Assembly (NCBI GenBank): GCA_046483125.1
Contig: JAWODU010000060.1
Span: forward strand, 1-16,991
From: JAWODU01 sp046483125
GTDB lineage: Bacteria; Verrucomicrobiota; Kiritimatiellia; UBA8416; JAWODU01
Length of the DNA stretch: 16,991 nucleotides
Direction: 5' to 3'
Shown: positions 7,126 through 15,277 of the stretch, one piece after another
Layout of the letters: every line of letters begins with the position of its first letter
How positions within the stretch are numbered: the first letter of the stretch is position 1
Notes under the pieces: model-generated
What the model saw: only the letters and a program-made list of their open reading frames with translations
Told to the model about the DNA's origin: nothing
Databases searched by the model: none
Position numbers and translations under genes: made by a program

Positions 7126-8576
7126 TTTTTAATAAATCCGTTGCGGGACGCCGCGGCGTGCGCCTGCCCGGGCAGGACGTTCCGGACAGCGAACAGGTCC
7201 CGGAGAAATACCGGCGCGAGACCGACGCCGAACTGTGCGAACTTTCCGAACTGGACGTGGTGCGGCACTTTACCTGGCTCTCGCGCAGGAATTTCGGCGT
7301 GGATTCGGGATTTTATCCCCTGGGTTCATGCACCATGAAGTACAATCCGAAAATCCTGGAAGCGGTGGCCCGAATCCGCGGTTTTGAGCACCTTCATCCG
7401 TTCCTTCCGCAGTTGAGGGGCGGCGGCACGTTGACCCAGGGGGCCCTGGAGCTCGCTTACGAAACCGAGCGGGTCCTTTGCGAAATAACGGGCATGGCGG
7501 AGTTCACTCTTCATCCCATGGCCGGAGCGCACGGGGAATTGACCGGAATGATGGTGATAGCGGCCTATCACAAGGATCACGGCAACGCGAAGAAGGAAGT
7601 GCTGATTCCGGACGAAGCCCACGGCACCAATCCGGCGAGTTCGACGCTGGCGGGTTATGCCGTGCGTTCGATCCGGACCGATCCCGAAACGGGCATGCTG
7701 GACCTTGCCGCTCTTGAATCGATGATAAGCGGCGATACAGCGGCCATAATGCTGACCAATCCCAATACTCTCGGCATATTCAATTCGGGTATTGAAAAAC
7801 TGGTGGAAATCGCCCATCGCCATGACGCCCTGGTCTATTACGACGGCGCGAACCTGAACGCCGTACTCGGGAAATTCCGGCCGGGCGACGTCGGGATCGA
7901 CGTCGTACACGTGAACCTGCACAAGACGTTCGGCACTCCGCACGGAGGCGGGGGGCCGGGGTCGGGTCCCATAGGCGTCGGGGAAAGACTTGCCTGCTAC
8001 CTTCCGATCTCGCGGGTCAGGAAACGCAAAGACAACACGTACTTTCTCAGTTACGACTGCCCGAAAAGCATCGGTTACGTCGCGCCTTTCTACGGAAATT
8101 TCCTCGTGTACCTGCGGGCGTACGCCTATATCCTTCTGCTGGGCGCCGAAGGCCTGAAAGAGGCAAGCGAGAACGCGGTGCTCAACGCCAACTACGTGCT
8201 GGCCGGCCTGCGGAAGGCCTACGAAGTGCCGTACGACAAAAGATGCATGCACGAGTTTGTTCTTTCCGCCTCGCGCCAGGCGGAAAACGGCGTGAGCGCC
8301 GTGGACATAGCCAAGGCCCTGATTGACGCAGGTTATCATCCGCCCACGATTTATTTTCCGTTGATCGTGAAAGAGTCGATGATGATCGAACCCACTGAAA
8401 CGGAAAGCAAGGAGACCCTCGATGCGTTCATAGACGCGATGCTTGCAATCGCGAAACGCGCCGGGGAAAAACCGCAGGAGTTCAGTGAACTGCCGCGCAA
8501 CGCCCCGGTCAGCCGTCCGGACGAAACAAGGGCCGCCCGCCGGCTCGACGTGCGCTTTGTGGATAACGGAGAATGA
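7116..8576 (+). CDS. gcvPB: Glycine decarboxylase P protein, subunit 2 (PLP subunit)
   Basis: This is the PLP-carrying half of the split P protein, 486 residues long, as usual for the family. Visible hallmarks are LGSCTMKYNPK near residue 70, PDEAHGTNPAS, and the PLP-lysine segment HVNLHKTFGTPHGGGGPGSG with Lys270 as the expected Schiff-base residue. GTG at 7116 is the start: AGGAG at 7106-7110 is five bases upstream, inside the end of gcvPA, and the genes overlap by ten bases. The end overlaps lipB in ATGA (8573-8576). GcvPA and GcvPB should form a heterotetramer. Lipoamide dehydrogenase, the fourth partner, is not in this window. Confidence 0.97.
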   Translation: MSLIFNKSVAGRRGVRLPGQDVPDSEQVPEKYRRETDAELCELSELDVVRHFTWLSRRNFGVDSGFYPLGSCTMKYNPKILEAVARIRGFEHLHPFLPQLRGGGTLTQGALELAYETERVLCEITGMAEFTLHPMAGAHGELTGMMVIAAYHKDHGNAKKEVLIPDEAHGTNPASSTLAGYAVRSIRTDPETGMLDLAALESMISGDTAAIMLTNPNTLGIFNSGIEKLVEIAHRHDALVYYDGANLNAVLGKFRPGDVGIDVVHVNLHKTFGTPHGGGGPGSGPIGVGERLACYLPISRVRKRKDNTYFLSYDCPKSIGYVAPFYGNFLVYLRAYAYILLLGAEGLKEASENAVLNANYVLAGLRKAYEVPYDKRCMHEFVLSASRQAENGVSAVDIAKALIDAGYHPPTIYFPLIVKESMMIEPTETESKETLDAFIDAMLAIAKRAGEKPQEFSELPRNAPVSRPDETRAARRLDVRFVDNGE

Positions 8577-9217
8577 CAACAACCGACACCGGGGTGCCCG
8601 TGCGCGACCTGGGCAAGTGTTCCTACGGGGAGGCCTTGCGTGTACAGGAAGATCTGCACGCGAGACGCGCGGCGGACGAAATAGACAATACACTCATACT
8701 GGTGGAGCACGAACCGGTGTATACGCTGGGACGCAGTGCCGAAAGAAGTCACGTGGTATTTTCTCCCGAGCAACTCCAGAGAACGGGAATTTCGGTGGTC
8801 TCATCCGACCGCGGCGGAGATGTGACCTACCACGGCCCGGGCCAGCTGGTCGGTTACCCTATCGTGCGCCTGGAGCGTAGACTCATGGGAGTTCTGCGGT
8901 ACGTGGAAACGCTGGAAAAAGTACTCATAAACGTGCTGTCGGATTTCGGCGTCACCGGCACCCGCAAGAAAGTGAACAGGGGTGTATGGGTGGGCGAAGA
9001 AAAGCTCGCGGCTATCGGCATAAGGGTAAAAAAGCACGTGACCATGCACGGTTTCTGCCTCAACGTAACGACAAACCTGGATCATTACAGCGGCATTATT
9101 CCCTGCGGACTTTCCGGGTGGGGCGTTACTTCGCTGAATCTCCTGGTGCCCGGTGTAGAAATGGCCGAGGTCAAGCAAAGCGTGATAAGGCGTTTCAGCG
9201 AAGAGTTCGCGTCGTAA
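8573..9217 (+). CDS. lipB: Octanoyl-[ACP]:protein octanoyltransferase
   Basis: LipB transfers octanoate from an acyl carrier protein to the lipoyl lysine of targets such as GcvH; lipoyl synthase then inserts the sulfurs. The protein is 214 residues, normal for LipB. The signature RGGDVTYHGPGQLVGYP is at 80-96. The catalytic pair is visible as Lys144 in EEKLAAIGI and Cys178 in GIIPCGLSGWGVTSL, with MHGFCLNV between them. The start is in the ATGA overlap with gcvPB. Its place directly after the glycine cleavage genes fits GcvH being its main target. No lipA was found in the window. It is followed after 21 bases by the acyl-chain genes, which include an ACP. Confidence 0.96.
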   Translation: MTTTDTGVPVRDLGKCSYGEALRVQEDLHARRAADEIDNTLILVEHEPVYTLGRSAERSHVVFSPEQLQRTGISVVSSDRGGDVTYHGPGQLVGYPIVRLERRLMGVLRYVETLEKVLINVLSDFGVTGTRKKVNRGVWVGEEKLAAIGIRVKKHVTMHGFCLNVTTNLDHYSGIIPCGLSGWGVTSLNLLVPGVEMAEVKQSVIRRFSEEFAS

Positions 9218-9238
9218 ACAAAACGGGCATTTCGGCTT

Positions 9239-10453
9239 ATGGCGGTCAGAAGAGCAGTTGTAACCGGCGTGGGAGTTGTAACTCCCATGGACGGCGGGCG
9301 GGGAACGGAAGTTTTCTGGCGGGGACTCTGTGAAGGGCGAAATGCCGTCGGACCCGTTCGTTCTTTCGATACCGCCCGATGCGCGTGCAATGTCGCGGGC
9401 GAGGTCCGCGATTTCGACGCTTCGTCTCTACCCGCTCCCTTCCAGTCGGCCGGCAGATGTGAACAGATGTTTGCCCGGGCCTGTCTTTCGGCCCTTGAGG
9501 ACGCGGGCGGGGAAACTCTTCCGGACGGCGCCGGAATCGTTTTCGGAACGATACTCGGCGGAATGAATTCAGGGCTCGAGTACATGGACCGGTCCTTTTT
9601 CGGCAACGGGGAAAAGGAAGCTTCGCTTCTTCGCGGCTACCCGGCTCACTCGGTTCCATCCGGTCTCGCCCGCTTCCTGGGTCTGGAGGGACCGAATTTA
9701 TGTGTCAGCACAGCCTGTTCGGCGGGTGCGGACGCCGTGGGCCTCGCGGTTGAAGAAATCCGTTCGGGCCGGGCCGGGGTAATGATAGCCGGCGGCGCGG
9801 ATGTTTTCAACGAGTTCATTTTCCGTGGCTTCCTGGCCCTTAACGCACTGACCTCAGACGGACATGTGCGTCCGTTCGACAGGGATAGAACTGGGCTGGC
9901 CGTGTCCGAAGGGGCCGCGGTCCTTGTACTGGAAGACGCGGAGCGGGCCGGGAAGCGGGGAGCCCGGGCCTACTGCACGGTTGCCGGCTACGGATGTACC
10001 AGCGACGGTTCGCACCTCGTGAGACCCCGCCAGGACGGCGGGGGCCTGGCGCGGGCTGTTACCGATGCACTGGAACAGGCCGGGGCCGAGCCCTTGGATA
10101 TCGGATACGTAAGCGCGCACGGAACGGGAACTTTTTACAACGACGCGGCCGAAACCGCCGCGCTGAAACTGGCCCTCGGCGAACACGCGAAACGGATCGG
10201 CGTCAGTTCCATAAAATCCATGATCGGGCATTCAATGGGAGCTTCGGCCGCCGTCGAGGCGGTGTCATGTCTGAAGGTGATGGAAACGGGCATTATACCT
10301 CCTACGATTAATTACCGTACGCCCGATCCCGGGTGCGACCTCGACTGGGTGCCCAACGAGGCGAGGGAACAGAAAGTCGACACAGCGCTCTCGGTCTCCG
10401 CGGGTTTCGGGGGCCAGAACAGCGCACTTGTGTTCAGGAAGGAACCATCTTGA
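9239..10453 (+). CDS. Beta-ketoacyl-ACP synthase, FabF type, catalytically complete
   Basis: This 404-residue condensing enzyme should join an acyl thioester with malonyl-ACP by decarboxylative Claisen condensation. The full KAS II triad is visible: Cys160 in VSTACSAGADAVG, His294 in SAHGTGT and His331 in SSIKSMIGHSMGASAA, with Lys326 before it. The N-terminus RRAVVTGVGVVTP and the C-terminus SVSAGFGGQNSALVF are typical. The start ATG at 9239 has only a weak upstream Shine-Dalgarno sequence, 21 bases after lipB. It overlaps the next gene, a degenerate KS-like protein, in TTGA. That pairing points to a KS/chain-length-factor heterodimer rather than a housekeeping FabF homodimer. I do not assign fabF as symbol for that reason; plain FabF remains the alternative. 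Confidence 0.92.
   Translation: MAVRRAVVTGVGVVTPMDGGRGTEVFWRGLCEGRNAVGPVRSFDTARCACNVAGEVRDFDASSLPAPFQSAGRCEQMFARACLSALEDAGGETLPDGAGIVFGTILGGMNSGLEYMDRSFFGNGEKEASLLRGYPAHSVPSGLARFLGLEGPNLCVSTACSAGADAVGLAVEEIRSGRAGVMIAGGADVFNEFIFRGFLALNALTSDGHVRPFDRDRTGLAVSEGAAVLVLEDAERAGKRGARAYCTVAGYGCTSDGSHLVRPRQDGGGLARAVTDALEQAGAEPLDIGYVSAHGTGTFYNDAAETAALKLALGEHAKRIGVSSIKSMIGHSMGASAAVEAVSCLKVMETGIIPPTINYRTPDPGCDLDWVPNEAREQKVDTALSVSAGFGGQNSALVFRKEPS
10436..10443 (+). promoter_or_regulatory. Ribosome binding site for a TTG start
   Basis: AGGAAGGA ends six bases before TTG 10450, within the last codons of the ketosynthase gene. It supports TTG as the start of the KS-like gene and the TTGA overlap (10450-10453). 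Confidence 0.75.
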
Positions 10454-11472
10454 AATCAAACATCGCCATAACGGGAATCTCGGTCATAACGGGAAAGGGA
10501 CGCGGCGAAGGGGCATTTGCCCCCGGCCCCGTTTCCCGCGAAGACGTCCCCCTGCTCATAGACGTTGCGGACCTGGAAAGGGAACTGGCGGAGGTGGACA
10601 CCGGACCGTACGAACTGCACAGAGCGCAGAAGATCATGGCGGCGGCTTTCCTGGAGGCCCTGAACGACGCAGGTATGGGAATAAAGTCCGCTCAAGCCGG
10701 GCGCACCGCGCTTCTCGTGGGCAACGCGCACGGCGTAGAAGAATTCAGAACGGGATTTTTCCGCCGGATGAAAAATACCCAGCCCGAACTCACCGGGCCG
10801 TCGCTTTTCCCATTCACCAATCCCAATTCCCTTTCCGCGGCCCTTTCGGCGCTTTTTCACACGACCGGGCCCAATCTGACATTTACCTGCGGAGGGACAT
10901 CATCGGAGGAAGCCATTGCCTCCGCATGCGGATTTCTCGCCTCCGGGCGGGCGGAACGCGCCGTTGTCGCGGGATTGAATCTGTTCTGCCGCGATTACGG
11001 CGATGAGATGATCGAGTCCGGGTTTGCCTGCGAGTGCTGTGCAATGCTCGTGCTGGAAAGGCCGGAAAAAGCGGCGGGGCGGCGGATATACGCTCTCGTA
11101 GAAGATACCGCGCACGGTTTTGCCGATTTCAGCCCCGCCGGAATACCCCCCCGAATACTCAAGAACGACGGCCGGTTCGCGGTTATTCACAGAAGTGATA
11201 ATTTTTCGGAAAAGACTTTTGCCTCCAAAAGGAACCGGGGTTATTATCAGGCTTCTTTCGCGCTTTACCTTGATGAACTGTTCGGGAACGTTTTTTCGGC
11301 TTCCGGATGTCTGGGCGTGGCGGCGGCTGTTTTTTTGACGGCCGGCCGGGCAAAAGCGCTTCTTCCGCGGGGAGGGGGGGCGCCGGATAAAATAACGGCC
11401 GCGGGCTTTGACGGTAAGGGAGCTTACGCCACTGTGGACATCGCGAGGGCGACGTATGCGGAAACCTCATAA
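10450..11472 (+). CDS. Degenerate ketosynthase-like protein (chain-length-factor-like)
   Basis: This 340-residue protein has the thiolase-fold layout of ketosynthases: it opens with SNIAITGISVITG and has KIMAAAFLEALNDAG and TGPNLTFTCGGTSSEEAIAS where KS enzymes have their nucleophile region. In an ungapped comparison with the preceding KS, the catalytic Cys160 falls on Gly149, and the nearest Cys (147) is two residues off. The GHSMGASAA histidine falls in GYYQASFAL (about Tyr265). The region holding the first histidine is shortened, and the protein is about 60 residues shorter than a KS. I infer a non-catalytic partner that shapes chain length, as the CLF does in type II PKS systems. The start is TTG 10450 with AGGAAGGA six bases upstream, overlapping the KS stop. 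It overlaps the ligase gene by 17 bases. Confidence 0.75.
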   Translation: MKSNIAITGISVITGKGRGEGAFAPGPVSREDVPLLIDVADLERELAEVDTGPYELHRAQKIMAAAFLEALNDAGMGIKSAQAGRTALLVGNAHGVEEFRTGFFRRMKNTQPELTGPSLFPFTNPNSLSAALSALFHTTGPNLTFTCGGTSSEEAIASACGFLASGRAERAVVAGLNLFCRDYGDEMIESGFACECCAMLVLERPEKAAGRRIYALVEDTAHGFADFSPAGIPPRILKNDGRFAVIHRSDNFSEKTFASKRNRGYYQASFALYLDELFGNVFSASGCLGVAAAVFLTAGRAKALLPRGGGAPDKITAAGFDGKGAYATVDIARATYAETS

Positions 11473-12784
11473 CAGCGATCTGGAATTCGAAAGCCCGCGA
11501 ATCATCGAACAGGCGCAGGGCGAAGCTCTCAGGGAAACGGTGAAATATGCCGCGAAACATTCGCCGTTTTACCGGAGAACTTTTGAGGCACTGGGTGTAA
11601 AGCACTCGGACATAAAGAGCGCGGCCGACATAGTCAAACTGCCTTTTACCTCCAAGAACGACCTCCAGGAGCACAACAGGGAACTGTTCAGCGTGCCCGA
11701 TGCGGAAATAGCCGAGATTGTCAGCACAACCGGCACGACCGGCGCTCCCGTTTACATCGCGCTTACCGTCAGCGATCTGGACAGGCTTGCCCTCAACGAG
11801 GCCAGGAGTTTTTACTGCGCCGGGGCGGCGCCGGAAGACCGGTTTCACATTGCGGTAACCCTGGACAGCCTTTTCATGGCCGGCATTGCTTACTACACGG
11901 GTATTGTGAAGCTGGGATGTGCCGCGATCCGGGTCGGCATGCATAACGTGAAAAGACAGGTTGAACTGATCCGCGACCTGAGGCCGTCCGGTATCGTGAC
12001 TGTGCCGACTTTCCTCGCGAAACTGGCGGAAGCCCTGAACAACGAGCCCGACGTGGCCCGGAACCTGACGCTGAAGAAGGCGCTTCTTGTGGGCGACAGC
12101 ATACGCGACAGGGACTTCAGGCTCAACAGGCTGGGCAACCTTCTCTCGACCTTGTGCGATATAGAGCTTTTCTCCACGTACGGAAACAGTGAAAGCGCGA
12201 TTTCCTTCTGTGAATGCCCTCAGCATCTGGGCGGGCACGAACATCCGGACCTGATAATTTCGGAAATAATCGGCGAAGACGACCACCGTCTGCCCGACGG
12301 AGAAGTCGGTGAACTGGTACTGACGACACTGGGGGTTACCGGCATGCCCCTGGTAAGATACCGCACGGGGGACATGGCCTTCAAGGCGGCCGGAAAATGC
12401 CCTTGCGGCCGGAATTCGGCCAGGCTGGGCCCCGTCCTGGGCCGAAAGGCGCAAATGCTCAAGTTCAAGGGCACCAAGGTATACCCCGGGGCAATAGAAA
12501 ACGCAGTTCTGGACGTGAAGGGCGTCACCAATTATATTATTCAGGCTTTTACCGGGGACGACTTTTCCGACAGGATAGTGCTGAAGGTGGGTTGCCGTCG
12601 CAAAAGCCGGAAACTCGCGGAGGAAATCAGGCGTGGCGTTGAAGCCGCGGCCAGGGTAAAGCCCGAGATCGAAATGCTTCCGGCCGGGGAAGTGGACGAT
12701 TTACGGACCGAAGGGGGAACGAGAAGAAAGCCGCGGATGTTCATGGATTTAAGAGACCGGAATACTGCAGGAGAAGACAATTGA
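11456..12784 (+). CDS. PaaK-like adenylate-forming ligase
   Basis: This 442-residue protein resembles phenylacetate-CoA ligase / CapK-type enzymes, which adenylate a carboxylic acid and pass it to a thiol. Seen in order: an N-terminal YAAKHSPFYRRTFEALG, the phosphate-binding loop STTGTTGAP (90-98), TVPTFLAKL, the A5-like STYGNSESA, VGELVLTTLG, YRTGD (302-306), the zinc-type pair CPCG (Cys315, Cys317), LGRKAQMLKFKGTKVYPGAIE and a mixed C-terminal domain ending in basic residues. Its place between the KS pair and the radical SAM genes suggests it activates a starter or side-chain acid, onto CoA or the nearby ACP. The substrate cannot be read from sequence. I chose ATG 11456, six bases after GAGGG. 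It overlaps the previous gene by 17 bases. Confidence 0.82.
   Translation: MRKPHNSDLEFESPRIIEQAQGEALRETVKYAAKHSPFYRRTFEALGVKHSDIKSAADIVKLPFTSKNDLQEHNRELFSVPDAEIAEIVSTTGTTGAPVYIALTVSDLDRLALNEARSFYCAGAAPEDRFHIAVTLDSLFMAGIAYYTGIVKLGCAAIRVGMHNVKRQVELIRDLRPSGIVTVPTFLAKLAEALNNEPDVARNLTLKKALLVGDSIRDRDFRLNRLGNLLSTLCDIELFSTYGNSESAISFCECPQHLGGHEHPDLIISEIIGEDDHRLPDGEVGELVLTTLGVTGMPLVRYRTGDMAFKAAGKCPCGRNSARLGPVLGRKAQMLKFKGTKVYPGAIENAVLDVKGVTNYIIQAFTGDDFSDRIVLKVGCRRKSRKLAEEIRRGVEAAARVKPEIEMLPAGEVDDLRTEGGTRRKPRMFMDLRDRNTAGEDN
12769..12773 (+). promoter_or_regulatory. Ribosome binding site for a second TTG start
   Basis: AGGAG is seven bases before TTG 12781. The next in-frame ATG (12793) would be 19 bases away, which is too far, so TTG is preferred. 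Confidence 0.75.
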
Positions 12785-13878
12785 CGGACAGAATGCAGGA
12801 TTTTCTCGCTTTCTCCGATGAGGATATCGAGGCGGCGGCCCGCGAAGAAAAACTCCTTTCCCTGGAACTGGAGTTCACCAGCCGCTGTAACCTGCGGTGC
12901 GCCTACTGTTACTCGGGAGGAGACCTGTTCCGCAGGAACGAACTCAACCTCGAGGAGATGTACGATGTTATCAGCCAGGCGAAGGCGCTGGGCGCAAGGA
13001 AGATCATTTATGTCGGAGCCGGGGAGCCGCTCCTGGACAGGAAACTCTGCGCGGTTGTTGAATATAGCTCCAAGCTCGGCCTGGACCATATCCTTTTCAC
13101 CAACGGTACGCTGATTGATCCGGACATTGCCGCCTTCCTGTACGATCACGGCGTGGGCGTGGTGACAAAGATGACCAGCAGGAAGCCCGAAGTGTACGAC
13201 TGGCTGTCAGGGGTGCCCGGAGCTTACGCGACCAGTCAGAGGGGCATGGGTTTTCTGATTGATGCCGGTTATCCCGACGGCGATCACGTGCTCGGCATCG
13301 AGGCGGTAGTATGCAGGCAGAACCTGGTTGAACTGCCCGACCTGTGGAGATGGGCCAGAAATAACAATTATATACCTTACGTTGAATGCCTCACCAGGCA
13401 GGGTCTCGCTAAGGACCGGGAAGATCTGTTCCCGGGCACGCAGGATATTCGCATCCTTTTCGAGGAGCTTTCCGCCATAGACGCGCAGGAATACGGCTTA
13501 TTCTGGACGCCTCATCCGCCCATAGCGGCGTTTTCGTGCCGGCGTCACCTTTACAGCTGTACGGTTACTTCCCGGGGGTTTGTCCGGCCGTGCGTGGGAA
13601 TAGATCTGAAAATCGGCAACGTCCGGGAGGACAGGCTGGCCCACATACTTGCTTCAAGCTCCCGGAGAAAAGAGCTGGTTTGCATAAACGACACCATCAA
13701 GGGACCTTGCTCACAATGCGAACTCAAGAGTGAATGCTACGGGTGCCGCGGTACCGCTTACGGCATGACCGGCGATTACCTTGCCAGCGACCCCACCTGC
13801 TGGAGAGTGCAGGAGGCGTACGAAACTGAAAGCCGCGCAAAGCAGAAGGCTTCCGGTCTCGTCCGTCACGCGGGCTGA
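12781..13878 (+). CDS. Radical SAM protein with SPASM-like C-terminus
   Basis: This 365-residue protein has the radical SAM cluster motif C-x3-C-x2-C as Cys36, Cys40 and Cys43 (SRCNLRCAYC), and a variant of the GGE motif as GAGEPLLD near residue 80. The C-terminal third is rich in cysteine (SCRRHLYSC, RPCVGIDLKIGN, GPCSQCELKSECYGCRG, DPTC), the pattern of a SPASM or twitch domain that holds extra iron-sulfur clusters. Such enzymes modify peptides or small molecules by radical chemistry; the substrate here is unknown. No precursor peptide gene is visible nearby, and the surrounding acyl-chain genes suggest a lipid or polyketide-like substrate. The start is TTG 12781, which overlaps the ligase stop in TTGA. 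The gene ends one base inside the next one (TGATG). Confidence 0.88.
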   Translation: MTDRMQDFLAFSDEDIEAAAREEKLLSLELEFTSRCNLRCAYCYSGGDLFRRNELNLEEMYDVISQAKALGARKIIYVGAGEPLLDRKLCAVVEYSSKLGLDHILFTNGTLIDPDIAAFLYDHGVGVVTKMTSRKPEVYDWLSGVPGAYATSQRGMGFLIDAGYPDGDHVLGIEAVVCRQNLVELPDLWRWARNNNYIPYVECLTRQGLAKDREDLFPGTQDIRILFEELSAIDAQEYGLFWTPHPPIAAFSCRRHLYSCTVTSRGFVRPCVGIDLKIGNVREDRLAHILASSSRRKELVCINDTIKGPCSQCELKSECYGCRGTAYGMTGDYLASDPTCWRVQEAYETESRAKQKASGLVRHAG

Positions 13879-15275
13879 TGAGAGTATTGCTTGTTTCCGC
13901 CAACCGAGAAAGAGTCCCCTGCCCCGTCGCTCCCATAGGCCTTCTCTATCTTGCCGAGGTACTGCTCTCGCGCGGCGTGGAGGTCTCGATTCTCGATCTG
14001 TGTTTCAGCGATGACGTCGAGTCGGACATAAGGCGCAGGCTGAAGGAGTTCCCGCCTTCCCTTATCGGTGTATCCATAAGAAACATAGACAATCTCAGTT
14101 TTCCGGGAATCGTTTCCTATGTTCCCGGCCTGCGAAGAGCCGTCACCGCCCTGCGGCGGAACTCGGAGGCGCCGGTAGTTCTGGGCGGATCGGCATTCTC
14201 GCTGTTCCCGGCGAGGCTCCTTGAAGAGCTGGACTGCGATCTTGGCGTGACGGGAGAGGGCGAGCAGGCTTTTGCCGAAATTGCCGGGCTTGTCTCCGCC
14301 GGAAACAGCGACTTTTCCGGGGTGCCCAACGTTGTACGGCGCTCTGCCCACGGCTTCCAGGCCAACCCCGTTTCGCGCCCCGGTATTCCCGATCTGTTGA
14401 CGTCCCGCGAACTGATAGAGAACAACAAATATTTTCGCATGGGAGGAATGGGCAATATTCAGACAAAACGGGGCTGCAGCTTCAAATGCAGTTACTGCAC
14501 GTATCCCCTGATCGAAGGCAGGAAATACCGTCTCCGGGAACCGGAAAGCGTGGCCGGGGAAATGGAACTGCTGGAAAAACGTTACAATCTGAAACATGTC
14601 TTCATGGTGGATGACGTTTTTAACTGCCCTGTGGACCACGCCGAAGCCGTGTGCGAAAGCATAATCGCGAAGTCTTTAAGTGTCCAGTGGAGCTGTTTCG
14701 CCAGTCCCGGCCACGTTACCGGCCGCCTCATGAAGCTGATGAAACGGGCAGGTTGCCGGCACGTGGAGTTCGGAAGCGACGGTCTTTCGCCCGAAATCCT
14801 GGAAAGCCTCAACAAGTCTTTCACCGTCGAACAGGTTTTCGAGGCGTCGCGCGAGTGCATGGCGGCGGGTTTGAAGTGCGCTCATTACGTTATGTTCGGC
14901 GGTCCCGGCGAGACCCGCGGGACACTCCACCGTGCCTTTGAAAATATACAGCGGCTTGAATGCACCGCGGTTATAGTTATGACCGGAATACGCATTTATC
15001 CGCGTACGGAACTGGAAAAAAGGTCCCTTGCCGAAGGTATTACCGGGCCCGGGGAAGATCTGCTGGAGCCGAAGTTTTATTTGAGCCCGGAGGTCCCGCC
15101 CGATATGCTGTTAAAAGAGGTGTCGGACTTTGCGGCGAAAAGCCCGCACTGCGTGGCGCCCGGTTTGAACATCAGGAGTTCCGGAAAGATGCTCGAAGTA
15201 CTGCGCCGTCACTACAGGCACGGGCCGTTGTGGGGCTACCTGGGCGGAGCCCGGACCGGGAATGAAGGAGCGTGA
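13878..15275 (+). CDS. B12-binding-domain-type radical SAM protein
   Basis: This 465-residue protein begins with a Rossmann-like domain of the cobalamin-binding type: MRVLLVSANRE, APIGLLYLAEVLLSRG, LIGVSIRN, APVVLGGSAFSLFP and DLGVTGEGEQAFAEI. The radical SAM motif follows as Cys200, Cys204 and Cys207 in TKRGCSFKCSYCTYPLIEG, then MVDDVFN, VEFGSDGLSPEIL and MFGGPGETR. Family members include radical methylases (HpnR, for example) and ring-forming BchE-type enzymes (family knowledge), so it may methylate or cyclise an intermediate. Like many members it lacks an obvious B12-ligating D-x-H-x-x-G. Cobalamin use is therefore an inference. ATG 13878 overlaps the preceding stop by one base. It ends two bases before the preferred FabG start. 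Confidence 0.88.
   Translation: MRVLLVSANRERVPCPVAPIGLLYLAEVLLSRGVEVSILDLCFSDDVESDIRRRLKEFPPSLIGVSIRNIDNLSFPGIVSYVPGLRRAVTALRRNSEAPVVLGGSAFSLFPARLLEELDCDLGVTGEGEQAFAEIAGLVSAGNSDFSGVPNVVRRSAHGFQANPVSRPGIPDLLTSRELIENNKYFRMGGMGNIQTKRGCSFKCSYCTYPLIEGRKYRLREPESVAGEMELLEKRYNLKHVFMVDDVFNCPVDHAEAVCESIIAKSLSVQWSCFASPGHVTGRLMKLMKRAGCRHVEFGSDGLSPEILESLNKSFTVEQVFEASRECMAAGLKCAHYVMFGGPGETRGTLHRAFENIQRLECTAVIVMTGIRIYPRTELEKRSLAEGITGPGEDLLEPKFYLSPEVPPDMLLKEVSDFAAKSPHCVAPGLNIRSSGKMLEVLRRHYRHGPLWGYLGGARTGNEGA
15265..15270 (+). promoter_or_regulatory. Ribosome binding site deciding the FabG start
   Basis: AAGGAG is only one base from GTG 15272 but seven bases from GTG 15278. The second GTG is therefore the better start, two codons inside the longest open frame. 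Confidence 0.75.
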
Positions 15276-15277
15276 AC

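Noticed and set aside
7326..8693. Long minus-strand open frame of 455 codons
   Set aside because: Antisense to gcvPB and lipB, which are certain; a shadow of GC-rich coding sequence.
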